A DNA stretch of 64,000 nt from Bin55 sp009840545 (GTDB taxonomy: Bacteria; Pseudomonadota; Gammaproteobacteria; Pseudomonadales; Azotimanducaceae), in NCBI GenBank assembly GCA_965208815.1, contig OZ242357.1, forward strand, positions 1,240,001 to 1,304,000, given 5' to 3'. Position 1 is the first letter of the stretch; each line of letters begins with the position of its first letter. Shown here in pieces: positions 1 to 9,016 of the stretch. The position numbers and the translations under genes were made by a program. The notes under the pieces were generated by a model. It worked only from the letters and a program-made list of their open reading frames with translations. It was not told the origin of the DNA and did not search any database.

Positions 1-1
1 G

Positions 2-1519
2 TCGATATCCACCAAAGTGTTTTGGATCAGTGCGCTGCTCGGTCCGATTCTCATTGTGGTGGTCATGGTCGTCGTAGGTTTCCTTACCGCCCAAACAGCA
101 GTTTCGAAAGGCAAATATGCGGTTATAGACAAAAGCGAAGGTTTGGGCGTAGAAATTCGTAACGAGATTCTAAAGTCGGACTTGCACCGATTCGTTCAGT
201 TGGTTGCTTTTCGTTCATCCTTCGAAGAGGAGTTCCTTATCGATGTGAAGCAACAAGCCGGACTCAACGCTGCAGAAAATCCTCAATCTGTCGATGATTT
301 TGTGGATAGCCTCATGCCGTACTTGCTGTTTCCTGCGAGTGAAAGACGTTCACTCCCAGGCAGTACGTTGCCCGCGAGGTTTGCGACTTGGTGGAACGAG
401 AACCAGGATTTAGTAGTAGAACTCGTCCCAGATGTCTCGAGTGAACGGTACGTCGAGTGGAATCCTGGCGGTGCATTCACCGAAGAGCAACTCAATACTC
501 TAGTCGAGAACGAGACGTTACTGGGTTACATCGTAATTCCAAGCGACTTAGTTCAAACGACAGAAAATGCCAAGTTCGTCACGAAAAATTTCCTCAAGAG
601 TGATGTCGCAGGATGGTATGAGGGCTTTGCAACCCAAGTCGTAAGACGGTATAGAGTCGAACAAGCGAACATTCCAGAGGCAGATGCTCAATGGGTTGTA
701 CAGCGCGTTTCGTTTACGACTAATAGGACTGTCACTCAGGACCAATCTTCAGCTGAAGGAGGAGAACAAGGTTCAGAAATTGACACAGAAAGTGTCTCTG
801 TGGACGAAGTCGTGACCCGTTTTGCCCCCGCCGTCTACCAATACGTCCTTTGGTTCATGGTCTTCTTCGGCTCTGTGATGCTAATGACTGGGACTGTAGA
901 GGAAAAGAGTACAAAGCTTGTTGAAGTCTTGTTGAGCAACGCCGATGCAAGTCAGCTAATGGACGGAAAACTGTTAGGCATCGCTTCGACCATGCTCACA
1001 GTGATTGGTGTTTGGCTAGTGTTGATAGGAACTCCGGTTTTGCTCGGAGCGTTGGCGCTACCGGCGTTTCTTCCTATCGAAGTAGACATCATTGGTGCCG
1101 TTTTCAAACCTGAGTATGTATTCAATTTCATTGTGTTCCTTGTACTAGGGTTTATGTTCTTTGGGTACTTGTTTTCAGCAGTAGGTTCGGTTTGTACGTC
1201 TATTCGTGATGCCCAAACACTCTCTGCGCCAGTGAGTGTTGTTCTAATTGTCCCCGTGATGTTGATCGTGCCGCTTGCTATGGATCCCTCCGGACCATTG
1301 GCGATAGCATTGAAGTTCTTTCCGCCGTATACTCCATTCGTCATGATGAACACAGCCGCGGATTTGCCCTCGCTGCCAATCTACCTCTTGATCATCGCAT
1401 GGATGGTGGCATGGACTTGGGCGAGCAGGTGGGCAGCATCCCGAATCTACAAGAAGGGCATGCTCATAGAGAGCAAGCCACAGGGGTTCAAGGGGCTTGT
1501 TAGACTAGTTCGGACTTGA
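2..1519 (+). CDS. ABC-2 type transporter permease, NatB-like (5' partial)
   Basis: Membrane subunit of an ABC exporter; its ATPase would lie upstream, outside the window. The reading frame is open to the window edge, so the start is missing; a GTG at 17 is in frame but probably internal. The first helix (FWISALLGPILIVV) is followed by a large extracytoplasmic loop of about 240 residues and five more hydrophobic helices in the last 230 residues. The stretch GTVEEKSTKLVEVLLS, just after the second helix, is the cytoplasmic motif typical of NatB/YhaP-type permeases (PF12698 layout). The substrate cannot be read from sequence; sodium or antibiotic export is known in the family. It converges on the thioredoxin-ankyrin gene, with about 50 bases between the stops. 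Confidence 0.85.
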   Translation, partial: SISTKVFWISALLGPILIVVVMVVVGFLTAQTAVSKGKYAVIDKSEGLGVEIRNEILKSDLHRFVQLVAFRSSFEEEFLIDVKQQAGLNAAENPQSVDDFVDSLMPYLLFPASERRSLPGSTLPARFATWWNENQDLVVELVPDVSSERYVEWNPGGAFTEEQLNTLVENETLLGYIVIPSDLVQTTENAKFVTKNFLKSDVAGWYEGFATQVVRRYRVEQANIPEADAQWVVQRVSFTTNRTVTQDQSSAEGGEQGSEIDTESVSVDEVVTRFAPAVYQYVLWFMVFFGSVMLMTGTVEEKSTKLVEVLLSNADASQLMDGKLLGIASTMLTVIGVWLVLIGTPVLLGALALPAFLPIEVDIIGAVFKPEYVFNFIVFLVLGFMFFGYLFSAVGSVCTSIRDAQTLSAPVSVVLIVPVMLIVPLAMDPSGPLAIALKFFPPYTPFVMMNTAADLPSLPIYLLIIAWMVAWTWASRWAASRIYKKGMLIESKPQGFKGLVRLVRT

Positions 1520-1570
1520 TCGATCGAGGTTTTGCGACGCCAAGTTCTAGTCTTTTTCTGCCGTAGTAGC

Positions 1571-2797
1571 TTATCCTTGTAGTAGGGCTACAAGTCCTTC
1601 CATCTCTTGCACAATTTCCTTGATTTCGGCGAGATCAGTCTCACTTAAAGCGGAAGAGTTTTGCTCGAGCATCTGTAGTCGCCGATCGAGGGCACGTTGC
1701 ACGATCTGCGCTGCCGTTTCGCCGTCCGAAGTCTTTATTGTGTGGTCGACACCGTGCTCCAGCAATACTCGTACGTTACTAAGATAGCCATACAAAGCCG
1801 CCCAGTGCAACGCATTCTTGCCAGTCGTGTCGCGAGATTCCGGGTCCCAGCCAAGTTCTAGGAATCTTGACAGCATTTCGTCGTCGTTGAGAAGTACCAC
1901 GGACCTTGTCATGGATTTTGACCCCCCACCAGCACTAAGATCAGGACCCAAGTCGAGAATCGTGCCCACACAATCTTCTTCCAGTCGATGAGATCTTGAC
2001 ATTGCAGTGGTCAGCGGAGAATTCCCATCTGGATCCAAGTGATTCAGCGCATCTGGATCTTGCTGGATTGCCTCTACGAATTCCTTGCACCGTCCTAGTC
2101 CGACTAGGTCGTTAGGCGATATCGGAGGATCTTGTGCCAAAGCCATCTCAATGAGTTGATCCTGCCTGACGCTAGGAAAATTCAGAATGAGAGAAATTGG
2201 AGTCTGACTGTTCTCGAACTGTTTTGTCAGCAAACCGGGATATACATCCATCGTAGATTCAATGACGTCAACATCTTTCGAAAGAATGTAGTGGCGTCGA
2301 AACTCGTCCTGACCGAGTAGCTTGACAGTCACATTCAATGCCGATATGCCGTCGATCAACGCGTTCAGATATTCCACGTAGATTTCCCTCTCTTGCGGAC
2401 TCGAGATCCGTTCTTGCTCTTCACCATTATTGAAGAAAAGCACATGAGGAACACCATTTACGCCGAGTTGCTGGTAGATTTCCGGAGATTCGTCGATGTC
2501 TAGCTTGAACACTTTTGCGCGTCCATCCATCTCTGGCATGAGACTCTCGATGATTGGATCTACAACTTTGCAGGGAACGCACCACTCAGCTGTGAAGTCA
2601 ACCAAAACTGGAACATCAGACTTCAAGACTTCACTTTCGAACTCCTCCGTGGTCACATAGGCAACCAATGGCTTCTGCATAGAGGTGTCTGCGACAGTCT
2701 CAGTCGGATTCTGATCTTGCCCGATGCAGTGAACTGAAAGTAACACGGCAAGCGGGAAGAGGGCGAGAATCTTTGACGGTCGACTACCACTGAACAT
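1571..2797 (-). CDS. Secreted thioredoxin-fold protein with C-terminal ankyrin repeats
   Basis: A 408-residue protein if it starts at the ATG at 2797, which places a signal peptide (SKILALFPLAVLLSV) at the N-terminus. Longer in-frame starts at 2851 or 2902 would bury that signal; the longest would also overlap the upstream gene. Residues about 45-150 form a thioredoxin domain with active site W72-C73-V-P-C76 and cis-proline VPHVLFF near 117. The middle part is not recognised. Residues about 230-370 carry ankyrin-like repeats, the clearest being TGKNALHWAALYGYLSNVR. The C-terminal 40 residues are probably helical. It likely acts in the periplasm, combining redox activity with a protein-binding surface. 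The fusion is unusual. It is only distantly similar to the thioredoxin proteins at 36-59 kb. Confidence 0.8.
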   Translation of the reverse strand: MFSGSRPSKILALFPLAVLLSVHCIGQDQNPTETVADTSMQKPLVAYVTTEEFESEVLKSDVPVLVDFTAEWCVPCKVVDPIIESLMPEMDGRAKVFKLDIDESPEIYQQLGVNGVPHVLFFNNGEEQERISSPQEREIYVEYLNALIDGISALNVTVKLLGQDEFRRHYILSKDVDVIESTMDVYPGLLTKQFENSQTPISLILNFPSVRQDQLIEMALAQDPPISPNDLVGLGRCKEFVEAIQQDPDALNHLDPDGNSPLTTAMSRSHRLEEDCVGTILDLGPDLSAGGGSKSMTRSVVLLNDDEMLSRFLELGWDPESRDTTGKNALHWAALYGYLSNVRVLLEHGVDHTIKTSDGETAAQIVQRALDRRLQMLEQNSSALSETDLAEIKEIVQEMEGLVALLQG

Positions 2798-2886
2798 CCC
2801 GAATTGCCGATTTGCGAATACGTGTGTGAGGTTGGTCAAGAAACAGTTCATACTGGATTGAGTTTGATGTTGTGTCACGGTATCTA

Positions 2887-3828
2887 TTATCTCCAAGCCC
2901 ACTCAGACAATGTTCCATCAGGTAAGTGATCCGGTATTGCAGCCTGAAATCGTGCCTTTCTCGCTTCTCGATCTTCTTCTTTATCGAACAGAGCCAGCAC
3001 CCTGACTTCAATGGTCTGGCGTAGTGGTGCATCAGGTTGTGCATGGGGATTGTGTACTGCGCCGTGATATACCTGGCGAAGGCATGGATCTTCCTCACGT
3101 GTGTCGTATTGCTTGAAAATCAGCAGTTCGTCCGGATTCATATCAGGGTAGTAGTACCAGCGATGATTTTCGTTGTGCGCAAGCCTGAGACTGACTAGAT
3201 GTTGTTGCTGGGCTGTTGCACCACCCCACGCATCTGCTGCGATTATGTCCTCTAGAGCCAACGACGTCATATCCAACACCGCCAACGGCATGACCTGTAT
3301 GACGTTTTCTAGTGCTATACTTCGCCACAAATTGAACATAGCACAGTGGCGTCCATCGACGATTTCATCCCACCGATTCTCAGCATATGCACTGATGTCT
3401 GAATGAGTGCCTCCATAGTTTCCCGGACTGCCGTTAGGAGTTGGCGTACTGGAACGTTCATGTCCCTTCGGCAGATTTCCATATCCGTTTCGATATTGGT
3501 GCTGGGTTACAAATGTATCAACGCATCCAGTGAGTTCCTTGACAAGGCGGGAACACTCCGGATAAAAGTCCGTTCTCGCAACTTCAAGATCGAGAAAATT
3601 TCGAACTCTAGTGTCTTGATTAACCAGTTGGAATCCTTGCTTCTCAATAGTTGCAGGGGGGACAAGAAGCCGAGCGTTGTAAACGCGAATCGGTTTGTTT
3701 GCGTACATCGACCTGCGCTCTTTCTCGTCGGATACTTCCTGAAAATCTGGCATACGAACGTTCTTGTATCGAGCATTGGCAAAGTGGCCCTGTGCATCAA
3801 TATGGTTTGGCACGATGGGTCGTTCCAT
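2887..3828 (-). CDS. CmcJ/NvfI/AsaB-family putative Fe(II)/2-oxoglutarate oxygenase
   Basis: A 313-residue protein. The ATG at 3828 is preferred because CAGGAG lies just upstream; an in-frame TTG at 3852 is less likely. The family signature is clear: the THSDIS motif (H142, D144), FNLWRSI followed by VMPLAVLDMTSL, then RWYYYPDMNPDELLIFKQYD and VYHGAVHNP (H255, H259), ending in IEVRVLALF. In this family, best known from fungal and cephamycin-type biosynthesis, these residues form a non-haem iron site. The substrate is unknown. It lies directly upstream of the thioredoxin-ankyrin gene on the same strand, with about 90 bases between, so the two may be co-transcribed. No biosynthetic cluster is visible around it. 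Confidence 0.8.
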   Translation of the reverse strand: MERPIVPNHIDAQGHFANARYKNVRMPDFQEVSDEKERRSMYANKPIRVYNARLLVPPATIEKQGFQLVNQDTRVRNFLDLEVARTDFYPECSRLVKELTGCVDTFVTQHQYRNGYGNLPKGHERSSTPTPNGSPGNYGGTHSDISAYAENRWDEIVDGRHCAMFNLWRSIALENVIQVMPLAVLDMTSLALEDIIAADAWGGATAQQQHLVSLRLAHNENHRWYYYPDMNPDELLIFKQYDTREEDPCLRQVYHGAVHNPHAQPDAPLRQTIEVRVLALFDKEEDREARKARFQAAIPDHLPDGTLSEWAWR

Positions 3829-3868
3829 ATTCTGCTCCTGATGATTTCTCAATAGATCATATTCGTTT

Positions 3869-4532
3869 TTGGATAGCGGCAGCTATAACAGCCAGACGTT
3901 ATCAAGCAAAACATCTGATGTCCGTCCTGTAGAAGCGATTTCATTGACGCGACACTTGAATATTGGAGGTAAGAAGACGCAACTGACGCCGGAGATCGCT
4001 TCAATTTGGGCAGAAGAAGACCCTGAAACAGCACTAGCTTGGATATCGAACAACCAGGAATTTCGAGAAGGACGGTCGCAAATACTCTCTTCTGTTGTTA
4101 CGGGACAGTTACGACGAGATGGGAATGCTGCCCTCGACTGGATATTGGACCTGGAAGAATTGTCGGGAGTCTGCAATAGGACCGTATCTACAATCCTCAA
4201 GAGTTTAGCGAACCAGGATCCTGAACTCGCGCTGTAGCGAGCACTCGAACAGCCCATCGAAGAAAATGGAGCAGGTCTGGAGCATACGGTCGTTATCCAT
4301 ATTGCAAAGAACGACCTTCAGCTTGCTAAATCGATCGCGATGCGCAACGTACGATACAAAGGGATTGCTAGACAGTTTGAGCGATATTTCGAGTTCCAAA
4401 ATTCAATCAGCAGCTGCTGCAATGTTGATTGCTAGAGACGGTCTGCGCGACATCTTGACGGATGATCAAATTGAGTATGTGCGAAAGTACGTGACGGGAA
4501 ATTCCATACAAAGCACGGAACAACTGATCTAG
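3869..4532 (+). pseudogene. Remnant of a family A helical-repeat protein
   Basis: The frame from 3869 encodes IWAEEDPETALAWISNN and LANQDPELAL, then hits a TAG at 4235-4237. The same frame continues past the stop with ALEQPIEENGAGLEHTVV, matching the family hallmark seen in the intact genes at 37.6 and 40.9 kb. After about 4350 the match is lost. It resumes in another frame with SAAAAMLIARDGLRDILTDD, the family C-terminus. The N-terminal half, including the membrane anchor, is missing. So this is a decayed copy with an N-terminal truncation, a nonsense codon, an internal deletion and a frameshift. It lies 30 kb from the other copies. Confidence 0.85.
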
Positions 4533-5013
4533 AAGGAGAGAATTAGACGAAGATGAGCTCAACAGCTACGTTTTAACACACATTCTGAGAGCCGAGTAAG
4601 CGTTAACACGCCTCTTTGTTCTAGTTCTATAGAACAAGATGAAGCAATCCCTAACAATTGGACTATAACGCTATTAGGTCGGTGGTCCAACTACTGGACG
4701 GAGTCTTCCCAGGAAGTAAAAGCAAGGATGTAAATCTCCAGTTTTGATTTGGACGACCCATTCCCTTTGTTAGTTACGAATTCATACGATTTTCTAACAA
4801 GTGCGCATGGTGCGCAATCTCTTCACTCTAAGCTAGGCGAAACACTGTTGACTTATTTTTCGAAAAGTGTACGCTAACAATTGAAGGGTACTTGTTGGTG
4901 GAGTTCGCACCCATAGTTTCTTTTTGGTCCAGATCTATCGGCTTGGGCTGCGTGGCCTACCCCACACTCAAGTACTTCATGATACTTCCTGTCTTTCGAC
5001 CGGAGAAGACATA
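4533..5013. other. Intergenic region without recognisable gene
   Basis: No coding stretch was recognised in either direction. It contains a perfect 12-bp palindrome, GTTCTATAGAAC, at 4624-4635, and a possible -35 box TTGACT at 4848-4853 with only a poor -10 match about 17 bases downstream. It is presumably the promoter region of the sigma-region-4-like gene that follows. Confidence 0.4.
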
Positions 5014-6465
5014 ATGAATGACGAGCCCACACCAGACCATTCTCTATTGCCGCTATTTAAGGACGAAAAGAAGTGGTCACAGCCACATTCTTCATGGCTA
5101 TCCGAATCGGCTGAGACCGTTGTACCGGATAGTAGAAGCAAGGACCTGGTTGCCCAATTGGATGGTTCGTCCGCATTGAATGAATCGGACCTAGCCCGCC
5201 ACCAACTCCAAATGTTCCGTGTTTGGAAACAGCTTTCTCCAAACCACCAACTGATAGCTCGCAGCCGCTTTGCCCGCAAGCCACAGCTCCAGACGCTGGA
5301 ATTGGTCGGCGAGAAGCTCGGCCTGACTAGAGAGCGTGTCCGTCAAATTCAGGTTCGAATTGCAAACATCATCGACGAAGCATTGGAAGAAGAGACGTCG
5401 AAGATGCTTGCTAACCTTAGCGCAAGTTGCGGGGAAATGGCTTCTGAGCAAGATTTTCAAGCAAGTCTTGACACAATCTTGGGTACCTCAAACGAAACGT
5501 GGGACCAAGTGTATGCCGTTTATCTTGAGCAAAAATCAGGATACAAGCCTATTCGGGGCGTGCGGGCGAGCCCCAAGGCACGCCAATTTATCGCAAAAGC
5601 GAAAGAGGCAATTCCCAATACTAAAGAAGCACAGTTGATTGATTTGGAGCAGATTCGAGATGTGGACCCAAAATTTTGGTACAAGTATCGGAATCAGGTT
5701 GTAAAGTGCCTCGGAATTGCGCTCTTACCCAATGGATCAGTGGCGACTCGTGACACAATGCCGATGCGAGTTGTGGACGCTTTGACATTCTTAGGAACCC
5801 CCGCGACCAAGGAAGAACTCTCAGAATTAACTGGACTCTCCCCCAAGACTCTGCTCGCCCGACTTTGGTGTATGGACGAGGTCGTTAAAGTCGCCAATAA
5901 CATGTGGGCGCTAGACTCACCTCAGACGAAAAAGTATGTTGGTGTGGTCGACATGATTCAGAGCATTCTTGAGGAACAGGGTGGTGAGTGTTCTGTTCGA
6001 TTTCTTCGTGATCGAATTCGGGAGAGATGCAATGTAAAGCCATCCAGTATGAACACATTTCTTGCTACTTCACAATTTGTCGTTCAAAACGGACGAGCTC
6101 GTCTACGACAGAACAGTGAGGTCAAACTTCGTCCGTTGTCTCAAGTGATTGATGGCAGACTCATGAATGGAGCTCCTTATTGGACGTTTACGGTGCAGCA
6201 GAGACACCTAAAAGGAAACTCTGTAACAGGATTTCCTCCCGAGTTTGCAAATGAACTTGGTATCCAGCCGAATAGCCATCAATGGGTGAAAGTGGATCGT
6301 CCGGCAAAGAGTCGGGATCTAAAAGTCACGTGGCACTTGTCCTCCGCCAATGGAATCCACGTGGGATACGTAAGAGAGGTCCTTGAGAGTCTCAATTGCA
6401 AGGTCGGCCAAATCATGAGGGTTATCATTCGACACCGACGTATTGAGATTCAACGACACGTTTAA
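5014..6465 (+). CDS. Sigma-70 region 4-like DNA-binding protein of unknown role
   Basis: A 483-residue protein from the ATG at 5014, which has GGAG 10 bases upstream; an in-frame TTG at 4924 has no such signal. Residues about 71-125 read like sigma factor region 4: LSPNHQLIARSRFA, then LELVGEKLGLTRERVRQIQ, the helix-turn-helix that contacts -35 elements. There is no region 2, so it is unlikely to be a complete sigma factor. The rest appears to contain further winged-helix-like segments, for example residues about 280-320 (TFLGTPATKEELSELTGLSP). It may be a transcription regulator or part of a multi-domain DNA-binding family. It precedes moaA by 68 bases, and co-transcription is possible. Confidence 0.65.
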   Translation: MNDEPTPDHSLLPLFKDEKKWSQPHSSWLSESAETVVPDSRSKDLVAQLDGSSALNESDLARHQLQMFRVWKQLSPNHQLIARSRFARKPQLQTLELVGEKLGLTRERVRQIQVRIANIIDEALEEETSKMLANLSASCGEMASEQDFQASLDTILGTSNETWDQVYAVYLEQKSGYKPIRGVRASPKARQFIAKAKEAIPNTKEAQLIDLEQIRDVDPKFWYKYRNQVVKCLGIALLPNGSVATRDTMPMRVVDALTFLGTPATKEELSELTGLSPKTLLARLWCMDEVVKVANNMWALDSPQTKKYVGVVDMIQSILEEQGGECSVRFLRDRIRERCNVKPSSMNTFLATSQFVVQNGRARLRQNSEVKLRPLSQVIDGRLMNGAPYWTFTVQQRHLKGNSVTGFPPEFANELGIQPNSHQWVKVDRPAKSRDLKVTWHLSSANGIHVGYVREVLESLNCKVGQIMRVIIRHRRIEIQRHV

Positions 6466-6533
6466 GAACTCAACAATAGCGAGTGTTGTCCGAACATTGG
6501 ACAATTTCGCAGTAAACCAACTCGGCCTCATGA

Positions 6534-7499
6534 ATGATCATTGATTCTTTCGGTCGTCGCTTCCAAAACCTACGAGTAAGTTTGACGGCCGCATGTAATT
6601 ACGCTTGTACATATTGCGTACCAGATGGCAAAAAGCTACAAGCACAGAGCGCTGAACTCGATGGCGAAGAAATGGCGCGTGCGGTCTCTTTACTTGTCGA
6701 TTCGGCTGGAATTTCCCGACTGCGCATCACAGGTGGCGAACCGCTAATTTCACCGAAATTCGACAACTTTTTGAGAGGTGTCACAAATTTGGGTCTCACG
6801 GACATTGCAGTTACCACGAATGGTCAATTTCTTTCCCGCAAAATGCCAGTGATGCAGGAAACGGGACTGAAGAGAGTAAATGTTAGTCTCGACACCTTGA
6901 ATGCAAGCAGCTTCCGCTCTATAGCTAGAAGTGGAGATCTGGCGACGGTACTTGATGGCATCGATAAGGCATGTGCTGCCGGAATCAAAGTGAAAGTCAA
7001 TATGGTCCCGATGAAAACGGCCAATGAGGATCAGGTTATGCCGCTCTTGAAGTACTGTCTGGAGCGAGGAATCGAGCTGCGATTCATTGAACTCATGAAC
7101 ATGGGTCACTTGAAACGAAACCAAATGTACGAAAGGGAATTCATTGGGATGGAAGACTTGCTAAGTCTGATTCGAAATGAATTCGAGGTACGGAAGGCCG
7201 ATGCTCCCCTTGACTCAACGTCTGTTCGGTTCGAGATTCCCGATCGTGGTAGGTTTGGAATCATTGCCAACGAGAGCGAGCCGTTCTGTCGAACGTGCAC
7301 TCGGCTGCGTTTGTCTTCGAATGGACACCTCTATGGATGTCTATCCAACTCCAAGAACTATTCGATTCGCCACCTTCTGCACGAGCCCTACCACATCGCA
7401 ATCAACGAATTGCAGGGAGTGCTTCGCAATGCAATGGCTTCGAAGCAACGACTAGCATTTACTGGGGAAACCACTGTCATGAAGTTCATTGGTGGATGA
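6534..7499 (+). CDS. moaA: GTP 3',8-cyclase MoaA (molybdenum cofactor, step 1)
   Basis: A 321-residue radical SAM enzyme that converts GTP to 3',8-cH2GTP, the first step of molybdopterin synthesis. The N-terminal 4Fe-4S cluster motif is C21-x3-C25-x2-C28, followed by the SAM-binding ITGGEP motif at 65-70. The second cluster cysteines C252, C255 and C269 lie in FCRTCTRLRLSSNGHLYGC, diagnostic for MoaA over other radical SAM enzymes. The C-terminus ends in GG, the double-glycine tail needed by MoaA. No other moa, moe or mog gene is in the window, so the pathway must be completed elsewhere, or the enzyme serves another role. The stop overlaps the start of the DUF1285 gene. Confidence 0.88.
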   Translation: MIIDSFGRRFQNLRVSLTAACNYACTYCVPDGKKLQAQSAELDGEEMARAVSLLVDSAGISRLRITGGEPLISPKFDNFLRGVTNLGLTDIAVTTNGQFLSRKMPVMQETGLKRVNVSLDTLNASSFRSIARSGDLATVLDGIDKACAAGIKVKVNMVPMKTANEDQVMPLLKYCLERGIELRFIELMNMGHLKRNQMYEREFIGMEDLLSLIRNEFEVRKADAPLDSTSVRFEIPDRGRFGIIANESEPFCRTCTRLRLSSNGHLYGCLSNSKNYSIRHLLHEPYHIAINELQGVLRNAMASKQRLAFTGETTVMKFIGG

Positions 7500-8029
7500 A
7501 CGAAGCATTCTTGCGTCTACGGACGCAATTGGAACGCACAAACCTTCCTCCGGTTGACAAGTGGAACCCAACTCAGTTCGGAGATATCGACATACAGATA
7601 TGCGCCGACGGAAAGTGGATGCACGAGAATCGCGAAATCAAGCGAACCGGAATTGCAAAGCTGTTCTCGACTGTGCTTATTCATGAAGAGGGCGAGTATT
7701 ACCTAAAGACTCCTGGAGAAAAACTTCGCATCTCCGTTGAGGATGCTCCTTTCATCGTTGTGGACTACGAGACACGAGGAAGCGGCAACGACCAAATGGT
7801 CATTGTCCAAACAAATTTCGATGAGTGTGTCTACATCGACTCAAACAATCGAATTTTCATGGCACCTTTTTGCAACGAAATCCGACCATATGTTCACATT
7901 CGTTCCGGATTGAACGCAGCAATTGCACGAAGTGTGTACTATCGATTGGCTAATGAGCTTGTCGAAATGAATGGAGATGAGCTCGTTCTGTGGAGCTGTG
8001 GAACCCGTTTCGTACTTGGATCTATGTAG
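7496..8029 (+). CDS. DUF1285 family protein
   Basis: A 177-residue protein whose ATG overlaps the moaA stop (ATGA), implying translational coupling. The sequence matches the DUF1285 pattern: an early DKWNPTQFGDIDIQICADGKW, then FSTVLIHEEGEYYLKTPGEKLRI, APFIVVDYE and VYIDSNNRIFM. Such proteins are small, cytosolic and of unknown biochemical function. A longer frame beginning at 7295 lies inside moaA and is not favoured. The coupling to moaA may be only positional; no cofactor-binding residues are evident. Confidence 0.8.
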   Translation: MNEAFLRLRTQLERTNLPPVDKWNPTQFGDIDIQICADGKWMHENREIKRTGIAKLFSTVLIHEEGEYYLKTPGEKLRISVEDAPFIVVDYETRGSGNDQMVIVQTNFDECVYIDSNNRIFMAPFCNEIRPYVHIRSGLNAAIARSVYYRLANELVEMNGDELVLWSCGTRFVLGSM

Positions 8030-8149
8030 AGTGCATACTCCAACACTGCAGGTCCGATGAACTCTGTTCCAAAGCGTTTGAAGGTCTAAGTCTCTCGGAG
8101 TAGATCAAACCGAGAAAGTCCAAAAAGAACCAACGAAGAAGTTGTCCGA

Positions 8150-8941
8150 ATGGCAGGCGAAGCAAGAAGAACTATCTCGCATGTAATCGAAGATCTCTTT
8201 CTGCAGTTGCAGGATGTTGAACGATCACAAAATCATGATCGATTCGTCAAGTACGCGATACGAAACAAGACGTTAGCCACTTACGTAATTAATCACCACC
8301 GTGACGGGTTGGTAGCGTTGTGGCTCAAAGTTCCGCAAGACATGCAGCAAACGTTAGTTGAGATGGACAATGATCTCTTCTTCGTTCCTCCCTACGTAGG
8401 GAAGCAAGGATGGGTGGGAGTCAAACTCTCAATGTCTACCAATTGGGAAGAGGTTGTTACCGTAGTGATTGAAGCATACGTGGGTTTGGCCGGTAGACAA
8501 CATGCAGCTCCAGCCCAAATTTCCGTGGAACCACCTCGGGACGAATTGCTGCCTGTGGAGATTGATCCCTTCAACATGCGGGAAATGCAGACCTTGCTAG
8601 GTCGGGTCAGAAAGTTTGTGAGCAAGTTGACAGACGTTCATGAAGTAACTCAATTTGGATCACCTGCATTCAAGACAGGCAAGAAATCATTCCTGTACGT
8701 AGGTTTTATGAACAAGAAACCGTGTATAGAGATTTGGGTTGGCAAGGAGGCACAAATAGGGCTAACTTCAGATCCGCGATTTGCAATTCCACGCTACACT
8801 GGCCACAACGGTTGGATCATGCGTGCAACCCAATTCAATCGAGCGGACAAGCAAGCTCATGAACTAGTACTACAAAGTTTCCGCCACTTTGCATTGAAAC
8901 GAACATTAAAGAAGCTTGAGACAGAAGGCTTTAGCGTTTAG
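8150..8941 (+). CDS. Tandem MmcQ/YjbR-like (DUF419) protein
   Basis: A 263-residue protein built from two similar halves of about 110 residues. Each half ends in the YjbR pattern: FFVPPYVGKQGWVGVKL in the first half and FAIPRYTGHNGWIMRAT in the second. The second half also has the upstream parts, VTQFGSPAFKTGKKSFLYVGFM. MmcQ/YjbR proteins are usually single-domain, about 120 residues, with a double-wing DNA-binding-like fold and no firm function. The duplicated form is less common. It stands alone on the plus strand, 120 bases after the DUF1285 gene. Confidence 0.72.
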   Translation: MAGEARRTISHVIEDLFLQLQDVERSQNHDRFVKYAIRNKTLATYVINHHRDGLVALWLKVPQDMQQTLVEMDNDLFFVPPYVGKQGWVGVKLSMSTNWEEVVTVVIEAYVGLAGRQHAAPAQISVEPPRDELLPVEIDPFNMREMQTLLGRVRKFVSKLTDVHEVTQFGSPAFKTGKKSFLYVGFMNKKPCIEIWVGKEAQIGLTSDPRFAIPRYTGHNGWIMRATQFNRADKQAHELVLQSFRHFALKRTLKKLETEGFSV

Positions 8942-9016
8942 TTGGTTTGAAGTCGAGCTACTTCAGGTCCATTAGGAAGAGGCATGAGTCATTTTGGATC
9001 CTCGGTGAGGTAATTC

